A stretch of DNA of 64,000 bases, taken from NCBI GenBank assembly GCA_963754535.1, contig CAVWGG010000024.1, positions 271,238 through 335,237 of the forward strand. The letters are read 5' to 3'. The translations under genes were made by a program, and so were the position numbers. This document shows positions 43,261 through 52,664 of the stretch, piece after piece; within the stretch, counting starts at the first letter, position 1; each line of letters starts with the position of its first letter. The stretch comes from RPQJ01 sp963754535 (GTDB lineage: Bacteria > Pseudomonadota > Gammaproteobacteria > Steroidobacterales > Steroidobacteraceae). The notes under the pieces were generated by a model. The model did not search any database, was not told the origin of the DNA, and worked only from the letters and a program-made list of their open reading frames with translations.

Positions 43261-44454
43261 TTGAGCTTCGGATCGATTGCCCGCGACCTCAGCGTCGCGG
43301 TCCGACTGGGTGCGCGCTCGCTGGCGCGCAGGATTCGCTCACCCGCGGCCGATCGCAATGCGGCAGACATTCCCGCCTGGCGCGCAGAACTCGAAGACTG
43401 GGTCCGATCGTTGCCGGCCGGCCTGGTGGCGGAACACCGTTGGGTCGAACTGCCCGCCACCCGCCCGCCGTGGTCGGAGTCGGGACTGGCGCTTGCCGCG
43501 GGCGATTCGATCACCTGGTTTGCGGCCGGCCGGGTGCACTTGTCCCGTGCGCTCGACATCTGGGTGCCGCCGTCCTTCCAGCTCTGGGCCCGCGTCGGCC
43601 CCTCCGGCACCGTGCTGCGCGGCACGCGCGATTCCCATACGTTCCATGCGACGACCGGCGGCCCGCTGTACCTGGCGAGTTACTTCCCCGGCGAATGGTC
43701 CACGCCGCAAGGCGAGTTGGGCCATGGCGCCGACGACTACCGCAAGGTGTCCGGCGGACTTTCGATTCTCCTGCTCAAATGGCGTCACGGCGTCGACCCT
43801 GCCGCGGCCATGAATGCATCGGTTCAACAAGGGGCTGCACCCGCTCCGGTGACCGCAGAATGCGTACGCCTAGCTGCCCCGACAGATCCGCCGGACGGGT
43901 GGAACTACCTCTGGCACCTCGGGCCGGCGGAAATCTATCGGGCCGGTCGCGCGCCGGACGGCCAGGCATCCGTCTGCTGCGATACCCATGGCGACGTGGG
44001 CATCCTGCGCCACGCCGCGGCAATGCCCCTGCAGCCCGGCACGTTTCTCGACTGGCGCTGGCGCGTCGACAGCCTGCCCGTGGACCTGCGGGAGGACAGC
44101 CTGCCCTCGCACGACTACCTCAGCATCGCCGTCGAGTTCGACGACGGGCAGGACCTCACTTATTACTGGAGTTCTGCCCTGCCGATGGGCACGGTCTACC
44201 GCTGCCCGTTGCCGACGTGGAAGGACAAGGAAACACACGTCGTCGTGCGCAGTGGCACGGCCGAACTCGGGCGCTGGCTGGGCGAGCGCCGTGACGTCCA
44301 CGAGGACTACCGTACCTGCATCGGCGGCCCGGCGCGTTCCATCGTGCGGGTCTGGCTGATTGCCAACAGCCTCTTCCAACGTGGCCACGGTCGGTGTGAA
44401 TATTCGGCCATCGAATTCGAACAACCGGACGGGCACCGCCTCAAGGTGCTCTGA
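43261..44454 (+). CDS. DUF3047 family protein with extra N-terminal domain
   Basis: A 397-residue protein. Translation probably starts at TTG 43261, preceded by GAGG. The C-terminal 190 residues are DUF3047-like: LDWRWRVDSLPVDLREDSLPSHDY, DLTYYWSSALPMGTVY and RVWLIANSLFQRG. The N-terminal 200 residues contain a beta-rich galectin/PA14-like pattern (VGPSGTVLRGTRDSHTFHA, GPLYLASYFPGEW) that I cannot name, perhaps LecA-like. No signal peptide is evident. It lies 33 bp after WS/DGAT and 42 bp before acyl-CoA ligase, so it belongs to the lipid unit. Function unknown. Confidence 0.78.
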   Translation: MSFGSIARDLSVAVRLGARSLARRIRSPAADRNAADIPAWRAELEDWVRSLPAGLVAEHRWVELPATRPPWSESGLALAAGDSITWFAAGRVHLSRALDIWVPPSFQLWARVGPSGTVLRGTRDSHTFHATTGGPLYLASYFPGEWSTPQGELGHGADDYRKVSGGLSILLLKWRHGVDPAAAMNASVQQGAAPAPVTAECVRLAAPTDPPDGWNYLWHLGPAEIYRAGRAPDGQASVCCDTHGDVGILRHAAAMPLQPGTFLDWRWRVDSLPVDLREDSLPSHDYLSIAVEFDDGQDLTYYWSSALPMGTVYRCPLPTWKDKETHVVVRSGTAELGRWLGERRDVHEDYRTCIGGPARSIVRVWLIANSLFQRGHGRCEYSAIEFEQPDGHRLKVL

Positions 44455-44496
44455 CCCGCGTATACAGACAACGAATCAATCGCAGGGGAACGGACG

Positions 44497-46131
44497 ATGC
44501 ATGGACTGATGATGGATACGCCGCTGCTGATCACCGAAATCATGCGGTTCGCCGAACGCAACTTCGCCGATTGCGAAGTCGTGTCGGTCACGTTCGACGA
44601 TCCGCGGCACCGCACCAACCTCGGCGAGGTGTTCCGGCGTGCGCGCAAGCTCGCGAACGCGCTGCAGGCGGCGGGCGTGAAGGAAGGCGACCGGGTCGCG
44701 ACGCTGGCCTGGAACGACTACCGCCACCTCGAGCTGTATTACGCGGTCTCCTGCATGGGTGCCGTTCTGCACACGGTCAATCCGCGGCTCTTCCCGGAAC
44801 AGCTCGAATTCATCATCAACCACGCCGAGGACAAGCTGCTGTTCGTCGACCCGACCCTGCTGCCGGCGCTTGCCCCGCTCGCCGGCAAGCTGCCGACGGT
44901 CGCAAGAACCATCGTGATGACGTCAGCTGAGGCGATGCCGGCCGCGGTCGCAGGCACGTTGCCCGATTACGAGTCCTTCATCGCCGGTCACGCGGATACG
45001 TTCGACTGGCCCGAACTCGACGAACGCGTCGCGAGCTCGCTTTGCTACACGTCGGGCACGACGGGCAATCCGAAGGGCGTGCTCTTCAGCCACCGCTCGA
45101 CGGTTCTGCACGGCTACGGCGGTACGCAGGTGGACGCGATGGGTCTCTCCTGCCGCGACACCGTGCTCGCCGTGGTGCCGATGTTCCACGCCAATGCGTG
45201 GGGCCTGCCGTACAACGCGCCGATGGTGGGCGCCAAGCTGGTGTTCCCTGGCCCGAAGATGGGCGACGCCGCCACGCTGACGCAGCTGATGAACGAGGAA
45301 GGCGTGACGCTGGCGGCAGCAGTCCCGACGGTGTGGATGATGCTGCTCGCTTACCTGGACCAGACCGGCGGCAAGCTCCAGACGCTGAAGCGCACGGTGA
45401 TCGGCGGCTCGGCCGTACCGATCCAGATGATCCGCGATTTCCGCGACAAGCATGCCGTCACGGTAATCCAGGGCTGGGGCATGACGGAGACGAGCCCGCT
45501 CGGCTCGGTCAGCACGTTGCGACCGGAGCAGGAAGTCCTGCCGCTGGAGGAGCAGACCCAGCTGCGCGCCAAAGCGGGTCACGGCATCTTCGGCATCACG
45601 ATGAAGATCGTCGACGACGAGGGCAAGGAACTGCCGTGGGACGGTGTGAGTTCGGGCGAACTCAAAGTGCGCGGACCGTGGGTCTGCAGCAGCTATTTCC
45701 GGCTCGACGACTCGCCCTCGCACTCGGAACCGGGCTGGTTCGCGACGGGCGACGTCGCGGTCATCCACCCGAATGGCTTCCTGCAGATCACCGACCGCGC
45801 GAAGGACGTCATCAAGTCGGGCGGTGAATGGATCAGCTCGGTCGACCTCGAGAACTGCGCGTGCGGCCATGCCGACGTGCTGATGGCTGCGGCGATCGGC
45901 GTGCGTCACCCGAAGTGGGACGAGCGGCCGATCCTGCTCGTCGTGCCGCGACCGGGCAGCCAGCCGCAGGCCGAATCGATCCTCGCGCACCTCGCGCTGC
46001 ATTTCGCCAAGTGGCAGTTGCCGGACGCGATCGTGTTCGTCGACGCGTTGCCAATGACGGCGACGGGCAAGATCAACAAGCGGTCGTTGCGCGACTCGTA
46101 CGGCCAGACGCTGCTGAACGCGCCGGCGTAA
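44497..46131 (+). CDS. long-chain fatty acid:CoA ligase (AMP-binding)
   Basis: A 544-residue acyl-activating enzyme. The P-loop is YTSGTTGNPKG (184-194), motif II is VIQGWGMTETSP, and WFATGDVAVIHPNGFLQITDRAKDVIKSGGEW gives the hinge and lid. The C-terminal Lys in TGKINKRSLRD is present. The length and the FADC/YYAVSCMGAVLHTVNPRLFPEQL features fit medium/long-chain fatty acid or aromatic acid ligases. It would supply acyl-CoA for WS/DGAT upstream or for beta-oxidation of alkane-derived acids. It is the last gene of this plus-strand unit. Confidence 0.93.
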   Translation: MHGLMMDTPLLITEIMRFAERNFADCEVVSVTFDDPRHRTNLGEVFRRARKLANALQAAGVKEGDRVATLAWNDYRHLELYYAVSCMGAVLHTVNPRLFPEQLEFIINHAEDKLLFVDPTLLPALAPLAGKLPTVARTIVMTSAEAMPAAVAGTLPDYESFIAGHADTFDWPELDERVASSLCYTSGTTGNPKGVLFSHRSTVLHGYGGTQVDAMGLSCRDTVLAVVPMFHANAWGLPYNAPMVGAKLVFPGPKMGDAATLTQLMNEEGVTLAAAVPTVWMMLLAYLDQTGGKLQTLKRTVIGGSAVPIQMIRDFRDKHAVTVIQGWGMTETSPLGSVSTLRPEQEVLPLEEQTQLRAKAGHGIFGITMKIVDDEGKELPWDGVSSGELKVRGPWVCSSYFRLDDSPSHSEPGWFATGDVAVIHPNGFLQITDRAKDVIKSGGEWISSVDLENCACGHADVLMAAAIGVRHPKWDERPILLVVPRPGSQPQAESILAHLALHFAKWQLPDAIVFVDALPMTATGKINKRSLRDSYGQTLLNAPA

Positions 46132-46198
46132 GGCCGTCGGGCCGACCGTTCCGGCGCGATCTTTCAGGCGGTCGCTGCAGCTGATTGGCGCAGCAGAT

Positions 46199-46305
46199 GC
46201 CGGGATCAGGCTCGATCCGGGAGACCGTCGCGAGCCATGGACGGCGAGCGCGAGCCCCCACGGATGGGTTCATGGCGTGTCTCCCGGATCGAGCCTGATC
46301 CCGGC
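46199..46305. repeat. 107-bp hairpin with perfect 27-bp arms
   Basis: GCCGGGATCAGGCTCGATCC... at 46199-46225 is repeated as its exact complement at 46279-46305. The 53-base centre has further pairing (GCCATG with CATGGC). It sits between convergent genes: the ligase ends at 46131 and the iron-ADH at 46372. There is no coding potential. It may be a transcription end, or a mobile palindromic repeat (REPIN/MITE-like). Confidence 0.85.
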
Positions 46306-46371
46306 GGCTGCGCGCCTGCGACAATGTGCGGGGCCTAATTCAATCGGACCGGAACGGGCAGCCCGACGGTT

Positions 46372-47592
46372 TTACGCCTGCATGCGTTGCAGCAGCGTCT
46401 CGGCCTCGCCGAGCGACATGCTCTTCGGCACCGGATAGTCGCGCGCGGCCTCGACCATTGCAGCGCGTGCAACCGTCGGCACGTCGGCCGGCTTGAGCGC
46501 CGCGACCTTCTCGGGAATACCCACTCCGCGATTGAGTTCACGCACGCGATCGATGAACCGCTGCGCAAGCACTTCCTGGGCATCGCTCGCATTGCCCGCG
46601 CCGATCACCACGGCGAGTTTCGCCAACCGCTCGCGCGCCAGGGGCGAATCCTTGATGAAGTCGAGCACGTAAGGCAGCGTGATCGCGTTGGCCAGCCCGT
46701 GGGGCACGCCATACATGCCGCCAAGCTTGTGCGAGAACGCGTGCACGTAACCGACGTATGCCTTGGTGAACGCGAGCCCCGCATAGAACGCCGCGAGCGC
46801 CATCGCCTCGCGTGCTTCCATGTCGTTGCCGTCGTCGTACGCGCGCTGCAGGTTGGCGAAGATCATGCGCACGGCAGCGACGCAGTGCTGCTCGGTGTCC
46901 GCGTGCGGCCAGCGATTGGTGTACGCCTCGACGGCGTGAGTCAGCGCGTCCATGCCCGTCGCCGCGGTGATCGGTTTCGGCATGCCCCTCATCAGCAGCG
47001 GATCGAGCGCGGCCGCGAGCGGCACCAGCTTCGGATCGATGACGGCAGATTTCGAGTGCTGGACGGGGTCGGTCACCACGGCGGCCACGGTCACTTCGGA
47101 CCCGGTGCCCGCAGTGGTTGGAATTGCGAAGAGCGGCAGCATCGGCTTGCCGACCTTGAGCATGCCGACGAGCTTTGCGGGTGACTTGCCAGAGACCGCC
47201 ATCGCGCCGATGACCTTGGCGGCATCGATCGCGGATCCACCACCAACGGCCAGGATCGCGTCGCTGCGATGCGCGCGCACGGCTTCGTAGCCTGCCTGCA
47301 GCACCGGATACGTCGGATCGGGGGTGATGCCATCGTGCACGGCGACGTCGATACCCTGCGCCAGCAACGCCTGCCGCAGCGGCTCGACCAGGCCCAGCTT
47401 TACGAGCACGGCATCGGTCACGACCATGACGCGCCGATAGCCGAACTGGCCGATGCTCGCGCACAGGCGCAGCGAGGCATCGGGTCCGACGAACACGGTG
47501 GGTCGCGGCATGGCAACGGCCCGTGATACGGGCCAGGTGAGCGGCTTGAGCAGTCGGTATCCGAACAGGCGCAATGCGAAGAGCGACGACAT
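46372..47592 (-). CDS. iron-containing alcohol dehydrogenase (group III)
   Basis: A 406-residue metal-dependent dehydrogenase. The nucleotide motif is LAVGGGSAIDAAKVIG, the metal-site histidines lie in YVHAFSHKLGGMYGVPHGLANA, and PTTAGTGSEVTVAAVVTD is conserved. The N-terminal LRLFGYRLLKPLTWPVSRAVAMPRP extends before the Rossmann domain by about 30 residues compared with typical members. The likely substrate is a primary alcohol or aldehyde; the lactaldehyde/butanol/4-hydroxybutyrate types cannot be separated here. It is alone on the minus strand except for the membrane protein upstream. Confidence 0.92.
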   Translation of the reverse strand: MSSLFALRLFGYRLLKPLTWPVSRAVAMPRPTVFVGPDASLRLCASIGQFGYRRVMVVTDAVLVKLGLVEPLRQALLAQGIDVAVHDGITPDPTYPVLQAGYEAVRAHRSDAILAVGGGSAIDAAKVIGAMAVSGKSPAKLVGMLKVGKPMLPLFAIPTTAGTGSEVTVAAVVTDPVQHSKSAVIDPKLVPLAAALDPLLMRGMPKPITAATGMDALTHAVEAYTNRWPHADTEQHCVAAVRMIFANLQRAYDDGNDMEAREAMALAAFYAGLAFTKAYVGYVHAFSHKLGGMYGVPHGLANAITLPYVLDFIKDSPLARERLAKLAVVIGAGNASDAQEVLAQRFIDRVRELNRGVGIPEKVAALKPADVPTVARAAMVEAARDYPVPKSMSLGEAETLLQRMQA

Positions 47593-47685
47593 GGCAGCCT
47601 CAATCCCTTGTATTGATGCGCTGCATCATGAGGCGAAACCGAGCCGCCTGCCAAGTAGGAATGGTCCGGATGCAGCCCCGTCGGC

Positions 47686-48192
47686 TCAGCCCGGCAAGGC
47701 CCCGAGTGCCTGCAGCGCCTGCAGGTATTGTTCTGCGCGTCGCTCGGCAAAGAAGTCGATCGCCAGGCCCAGCGCCGCGAGCAGCAGCAGTCCCACCGCG
47801 AATCCGTGCTGCGACGGCTTGCCCATCACGAACACGAAGAACAGCGCGAGCAACACCGCCACGGCGTAGCCGATCCGGTACTGCGCGAAACTCCTGGCGA
47901 CCTGCTGGATGCGTGGACCCTCTTCGGCGGCGAACTGCGATGGATTCGTGCGCTGCTGCTCAAGCAGTTGCTGCGATTGCGCATCGCTGCGGAAGTAGAC
48001 GGTGCCGCCCACGCTCAGGCCGAGCCCGGCCATGATCAGCAGCGCCAGCGCGAGCCCGCGCGCGAATTGATCGCGCGCCACGAACCAGAGCACGATCGCC
48101 CCGAGCAAGCTCACGACCCCGGCAGTGAGGATCCAGAAGGCCTCGGCCTTCTCGCCCGCAAAATACCACCGTACGACCTGCTCGAAATCCAT
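47686..48192 (-). CDS. small four-helix membrane protein, unknown
   Basis: A 168-residue protein with hydrophobic segments at about 15-38, 43-66, 108-126 and 128-148, and a charged loop between the second and third with LLEQQRTNPSQFAAEEGPRIQQVARSF. I do not recognise a family with certainty. ATG at 48192 is chosen; the open frame upstream runs into the amidase gene. It lies 14 bp downstream of the amidase stop, so the two are probably co-transcribed. Confidence 0.75.
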   Translation of the reverse strand: MDFEQVVRWYFAGEKAEAFWILTAGVVSLLGAIVLWFVARDQFARGLALALLIMAGLGLSVGGTVYFRSDAQSQQLLEQQRTNPSQFAAEEGPRIQQVARSFAQYRIGYAVAVLLALFFVFVMGKPSQHGFAVGLLLLAALGLAIDFFAERRAEQYLQALQALGALPG

Positions 48193-48206
48193 GGTTACCC
48201 TCTTGC

Positions 48207-49703
48207 TCAGGGGACCGCGTGCGGCGCGATGCGCTCGGCCCACGGCATCGCTCGCTCGACCTGGGCCGCGAGCCGGAACAGCGCCGCTTCGTCGCCGACT
48301 CGCGCGGTAAACAGCATGCCCATCGGCAGGCCGTCGTCGGTCCAATGCAGGGGCAGCGACATCGAGGGCTGGCCCGTGACGTTCGCGATCATCGTGTACG
48401 GCGACGATTCGAACAGCGGGTCGAAGGCCTCGATGATCTTGTCGCGCTGGCTCAGGAGCGCGGCGCCAGGCAGCGCCGTCAGCAACTTCATTCCCTGGCG
48501 CTGCATCGTGGTCAATTTGTGCGCGCCGATCGGCAACGGCGGGACGCCCACGGTGGGCGTGAGCAGCACGTCGAACCCCGCCGCCCAGGCCAGCCACTGG
48601 CGCGAGAAAGTCTGCATGGTCCAGAGCGCGGTCGCGACTTCGCCGCCCGACTGCGCTTCACCCATTTTCGCCAGCACCCAGGTGGCGAGTTCGACATCGT
48701 CGGCGCGAGCCTCCCGTCCCACGAGGACGGGAGCCAGTCGCATCGTGCCCGCCACATCCGCCGCGATCAGCGACGCATAGCTAGCCACGAACGTCTCCGG
48801 CGGCAGCGGCAGCTTGACCTCCACGAGGTCGTGCCCGAGCGCTGCAAGCGAACGCGTCGTGGCTTCGAGCGCCTTGCGATTTTCCGGATGCAGCGTCTTG
48901 CCGAGGCCAGGATCGAACGAAAACGCGATGCGCAGCCGGCCAGGTTCCTGCCGCGTCTCGTCCAGATAGGGCCGCACGGGTGCGGGCAGTTTCATGAGTT
49001 GCTGCGGGTAATCGCCGCACGTGGCATCCAGCAGCGCGGCGCTGTCGCGCACGCTGCGCGAGACGGCGTGCTCACCGATGAATCCCCACCATACGTCGGG
49101 CGCGTTGGGGCCCGTCGGGTTGCGGCCGCGGCTCGGCTTCAGGCCGACGAGTCCGCAATTGGAGGCCGGCGTGCGGATGGAGCCACCGCCGTCGTTCGCA
49201 TTTGCGACCGGCACGATGCGCGCGGCGACCGCAGCCGCGGACCCTCCGCTCGAGCCGCTGGACGTACGCTCCAGGTTCCATGGATTGCGGGTAGGCCCGA
49301 ACAACTCGGGCTCCGTGACGTTCGAGACGCCGAGTTCGGGTGTGTTGGTCTTGCCGAAGATCACCAGCCCGGCCGCTCGATAGCGGCGCGTCAGTTCCTC
49401 ATCCATCGCGGGCACGTAATCCTGGAACAGCCGTGAGCCGAACCGCATGGGTTCGCCCGCATACGCGGTCATGAGGTCCTTGAGCAGGAAGGGCACGCCA
49501 CGGAACGGGCCTTCCGGCAAGCCAGCGGCGATGGTTTCGCGCGCGCGTCCTTCCATCAGGTGAATGACCGCATTGATCTGCGGATTCACGGCCGCTGTGC
49601 GGGACAGCGCCTCGTCGAGCAGATCCGTCGGACTCACCTGCCCCGAGCGCACGAGCTCGGCCAGCCCCAGGGCGTCGTAGCGACCGTATTCAGCGAATGC
49701 CAC
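48207..49703 (-). CDS. amidase signature family hydrolase (NylA/GatA-like)
   Basis: A 498-residue serine hydrolase. The catalytic Lys is in GVPFLLKDL, and the Ser cluster is in GSSGGSAAAVAARIVPVANANDGGGSIRTPASNCG, giving the Ser-cisSer-Lys triad. It resembles 6-aminohexanoate-cyclic-dimer hydrolases and other small-amide amidases. I choose GTG at 49703, because GGGGGA lies 7 bases upstream and an ATG at 49733 lacks such a site. It is divergent from the PQQ dehydrogenase across 111 bp. No GatB or GatC gene is nearby, so a role in tRNA amidation is unlikely. Confidence 0.9.
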   Translation of the reverse strand: MAFAEYGRYDALGLAELVRSGQVSPTDLLDEALSRTAAVNPQINAVIHLMEGRARETIAAGLPEGPFRGVPFLLKDLMTAYAGEPMRFGSRLFQDYVPAMDEELTRRYRAAGLVIFGKTNTPELGVSNVTEPELFGPTRNPWNLERTSSGSSGGSAAAVAARIVPVANANDGGGSIRTPASNCGLVGLKPSRGRNPTGPNAPDVWWGFIGEHAVSRSVRDSAALLDATCGDYPQQLMKLPAPVRPYLDETRQEPGRLRIAFSFDPGLGKTLHPENRKALEATTRSLAALGHDLVEVKLPLPPETFVASYASLIAADVAGTMRLAPVLVGREARADDVELATWVLAKMGEAQSGGEVATALWTMQTFSRQWLAWAAGFDVLLTPTVGVPPLPIGAHKLTTMQRQGMKLLTALPGAALLSQRDKIIEAFDPLFESSPYTMIANVTGQPSMSLPLHWTDDGLPMGMLFTARVGDEAALFRLAAQVERAMPWAERIAPHAVP

Positions 49704-49814
49704 GTTTGATCCCCCATGCGATCGCCGGATCATCGTCTTTTTGGCACGCTCTTGCCATCGGGCCGCGCCGCGCGGAGACTCTTTCCTTCCTGGAACTTTT
49801 GTTTCACCGCAGTC

Positions 49815-51956
49815 ATGAAGTCCATGCACGGCATGCATAACCACACCCGTCTGCTCACCCTCCTCGCTGCGATCGCACTGCCTTTCGTGGCCGCGCAGGC
49901 GCGGCCCGTCACCGCCGAGCGCGTCATCGCGGCCGACAAGGAGCCCCAGAACTGGCTCGCGCACGGGCGCACGTACGGCGAGCAGCGCTACAGTCCGCTC
50001 AAGCAGATCGACGACGGCAACGTCGCGCAGCTCGGACTCGCGTGGTCGTACGCGACGGGCACGACGCGTGGCCTGCAGGCGACGCCGATCATCGTCGACG
50101 GGCGCATGTACGCCACCGGCGTGTGGAGCGTCGTGTACGCACTCGACGCCAAGACGGGCAAGGAACTGTGGACCTACGACCCGCTGGTGCCGCGCGAGTG
50201 GGGCCGGTATGCCTGCTGCGACGCGGTCAATCGCGGCGTGGCGCTGTGGGGCGATGCGCTCTACTTCGCGACGCTCGACGGCCGGCTGATTTCACTCGAC
50301 GCGCGCACGGGCAAGAAGCGCTGGGAGATCAACACGATCGACCGCACCAAGCCGTACACGATCACCGGCGCGCCGCGCGTGATCAAGGGCAAGGTGCTGA
50401 TCGGCAACGGCGGCGGCGAATACGGCGTGCGCGGCTATTTCTCCGCCTATGACGCGGACACCGGCAAGCTCGCGTGGCGCTTCTACACGGTGCCGGGCAA
50501 TCCCAAGGACGGCTTCGAGAGTCCCGAGATGGCAGCGGCTGCGAAGACGTGGACCGGCGAGTGGTGGGCCGGCGGCGGCGGCGGCACGGTGTGGGACTCG
50601 ATGGCGTACGACGCCGACCTCGACACGCTCTACGTCGGCACCGGCAACGGCTCGCCGTGGGCGCGTTCGATCCGCTCACCGGGCGGCGGCGACAACCTGT
50701 ACCTGTCGTCGATCCTTGCGCTCGATCCGGACACCGGGCACCTCAGGTGGCATTACCAGGTCACGCCGGGCGACAACTGGGATTACACGGCGACGCAACA
50801 CATCATCCTCGCGGACCTCGTCCTCGACGGCAAGCCGCGCAAGGTGCTGATGCAGGCGCCGAAGAACGGCTTCTTCTACGTCATCGACCGCGTCACGGGC
50901 GAGTTGCTGTCCGCGGACAAGTACATCCCGGCGACCTGGGCCAGCCACGTCGACATGAAGACGGGGCGCCCGGTCGAGACGCCGGAGGGCGACTGGAGCA
51001 AGGAAACCAAGATCATCGTGCCGGCGGCATTCGGCGGCCACAACTGGCACCCAATGGCGTTCAATCCGCAGACCGGACTCGTCTACATCCCCGCAATGCA
51101 GCCTGCGGGAATCTATCCGCCGTCGACCGAATTCCTGCAGACGGGCAAGTACACGCGCCACGAGATGTTCTGGAACCCCGGCGTGGACTGGAACAATTAC
51201 GCCAACACCGTCTATGCCATCCTCGCGCAGACGGGTGGGAACCTGCCGCAGGACCACGGCTACCTGAAAGCATGGGATCCCATCGCGAAGAAGACCCGCT
51301 GGGAAATCGAATACCCGGCGTTCTGGAACGGCGGCCTGCTCACGACCGCGGGCAATCTGTTGTTCCAGGGTACGGGTGATGGGCGCTTCGTCGCCTACTC
51401 GGCCGACCTCGGCAAGACGCTGTGGTCCGTGACGACGATGGTCGGCATCATCGCGCCGCCGGTTACGTACTCGGTGGACGGCGAGCAGTACGTCGCGGTG
51501 CTGGCGGGTTATGGCGGCGCGGGCGCAGTGACCGGTGGCGACCCGCGCACGATGGCGTCGGGCAAGTACCTGAACGAAGGCCATATACTTGCCTTCAAGC
51601 TCGGCGGCAAGGCGGCGTTGCCGAAGATCACGGAGCGCAACCTCGACATCCCCGAACCACCGGCGAGCACGGCGACTGCCGCGCAGATCGAGAACGGCAA
51701 GTACAAGTACGCCGGCAACTGCATGGTGTGCCACGGCGCGCTGGTCGTGTCCGGGGGCGTGGTGCCGGACCTGCGCCGCCTAACGACTGAGAAGCACTCG
51801 ATCTTCAAGGCGATCGTCTACGACGGCGCGATCCACTCAGCGGGCATGCCGCGGATGGGCGACCTCGTGAGCGAACAGGACGTCGCCGACATCCAGGCGT
51901 ACGTCATCGAGCGCTCGAAGCAGGATCGGGCAGCGGCAGCGGCAGCCAAGAATTAG
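49815..51956 (+). CDS. PQQ-dependent alcohol dehydrogenase with C-terminal cytochrome c
   Basis: A 713-residue periplasmic quinohaemoprotein. The signal peptide ends about residue 29. The propeller has tryptophan-docking repeats, the adjacent disulfide pair Cys134-Cys135 (RYACCDAVNRG) and the catalytic Asp323 in GDNWDYTATQ. Two residues on is Thr325, not the second Asp expected of lanthanide-dependent enzymes, so a calcium type is likelier. The C-terminal domain has one haem c site, CMVCH (636-640), with a Met ligand probably in AGMPRMGD. The start could be 49815, 49824 or 49833. The dehydrogenase would feed electrons from alcohols or other hydroxyl substrates to the cytochromes encoded convergent to it at 55-59 kb. 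Confidence 0.93.
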   Translation: MKSMHGMHNHTRLLTLLAAIALPFVAAQARPVTAERVIAADKEPQNWLAHGRTYGEQRYSPLKQIDDGNVAQLGLAWSYATGTTRGLQATPIIVDGRMYATGVWSVVYALDAKTGKELWTYDPLVPREWGRYACCDAVNRGVALWGDALYFATLDGRLISLDARTGKKRWEINTIDRTKPYTITGAPRVIKGKVLIGNGGGEYGVRGYFSAYDADTGKLAWRFYTVPGNPKDGFESPEMAAAAKTWTGEWWAGGGGGTVWDSMAYDADLDTLYVGTGNGSPWARSIRSPGGGDNLYLSSILALDPDTGHLRWHYQVTPGDNWDYTATQHIILADLVLDGKPRKVLMQAPKNGFFYVIDRVTGELLSADKYIPATWASHVDMKTGRPVETPEGDWSKETKIIVPAAFGGHNWHPMAFNPQTGLVYIPAMQPAGIYPPSTEFLQTGKYTRHEMFWNPGVDWNNYANTVYAILAQTGGNLPQDHGYLKAWDPIAKKTRWEIEYPAFWNGGLLTTAGNLLFQGTGDGRFVAYSADLGKTLWSVTTMVGIIAPPVTYSVDGEQYVAVLAGYGGAGAVTGGDPRTMASGKYLNEGHILAFKLGGKAALPKITERNLDIPEPPASTATAAQIENGKYKYAGNCMVCHGALVVSGGVVPDLRRLTTEKHSIFKAIVYDGAIHSAGMPRMGDLVSEQDVADIQAYVIERSKQDRAAAAAAKN

Positions 51957-52020
51957 GCACTGTCACCAATTTGTGTGGGCGACTTTGTCGACGCTGTCCT
52001 GCAAGCGGACGGTCGGTGAG

Positions 52021-52096
52021 GGCGTTCGTCCCGGGCCTTCTCCGCGCGAGCGGAAAGGCAGACACGCTCGCGCGGAGAAGGCCCGGGACGAACGCC
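52021..52096. repeat. perfect 32-bp inverted repeat with 12-base loop
   Basis: GGCGTTCGTCCCGGGCCTTC... (52021-52052) pairs exactly with its complement at 52065-52096; the loop is GAAAGGCAGACA. It lies 64 bp after the PQQ dehydrogenase stop and would make an extremely stable RNA hairpin. There is no T-run on the plus side. Confidence 0.9.
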
Positions 52097-52114
52097 TGAT
52101 CGACCGCGCCTGAA

Positions 52115-52142
52115 CGAATTCTCGTCAGAGCCCGAGAATTCG
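52115..52142. terminator. 10-bp stem hairpin
   Basis: CGAATTCTCG pairs with CGAGAATTCG around an 8-base loop (TCAGAGCC). It is the second hairpin after the PQQ dehydrogenase. No T-run follows, so termination activity is uncertain. Confidence 0.5.
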
Positions 52143-52408
52143 CACGGCGCATGCAACTTTGGCGCGGGCACATCGCATGATCGTCTGCCGGTGATTCGTA
52201 ACCGGCGATTTCCATGGCTCAGTCACCCAATCGAGCCGATGGGGCTCGTACTGATGCGTGCCGCAATCCGCAAGCAGACGGTCAACGGGGTATATCGACC
52301 CCGAGCAGACCTGCGATCGGCGTCCACCTGGCGAGGGGAAGCCCACAGCACTGGCCAGCAAATCCTGGTGACCAAGCCAAGAGGTCAGTTCGGGGTGGGC
52401 TCGTCGCT

Positions 52409-52611
52409 GCAGGCTCCGTGTGTCTTTCCGCGCTCCGTGTCGGACGCCGCAGCTCGAACGCAGGCGCGAGGCGGCGCCGCGTTTTCCGACCAGCCGCTGG
52501 CACCATCGCATCGCGCTCGTTCGAGCAAGGCTCGCCGTGAATCGTGCGGTTCCTCCGCGCGATTCACGATGCGCGGGAGACTCGGCGCGCGGAAAGACAC
52601 ACGGAGCCTGC
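52409..52611. repeat. 25-bp inverted repeat, widely spaced
   Basis: GCAGGCTCCGTGTGTCTTTC... (52409-52433) recurs as its exact complement at 52587-52611, enclosing 153 bp. This resembles terminal inverted repeats of a small non-coding mobile unit, although I could not see flanking target duplications. Confidence 0.7.
52536..52568. repeat. hairpin inside the 25-bp inverted repeat
   Basis: CGTGAATCG (52536-52544) pairs with CGATTCACG (52560-52568), continuing with GCGG/CCGC around TTCCT. It is centred between the 25-bp arms. Confidence 0.65.
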
Positions 52612-52640
52612 GGCGGCAGGCCCACCAGCGCTGCGCGCGA

Positions 52641-52664
52641 CCTCTCCCACGGACGCGGGAGAGG
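52641..52664 (-). terminator. REP-like hairpin after the TonB receptor gene
   Basis: CCTCTCCC/GGGAGAGG with an 8-base loop lies 10 bp after the receptor stop on the minus strand. Similar CTCTCCCGC...GCGGGAGAG palindromes are common intergenic elements in proteobacteria. No T-run. Confidence 0.5.

Noticed and set aside
49716..49814. Longer N-terminus of the PQQ dehydrogenase from 49716
   Set aside because: It overlaps the amidase promoter region, lacks a ribosome site and would place 33 unrelated residues before a good signal peptide.
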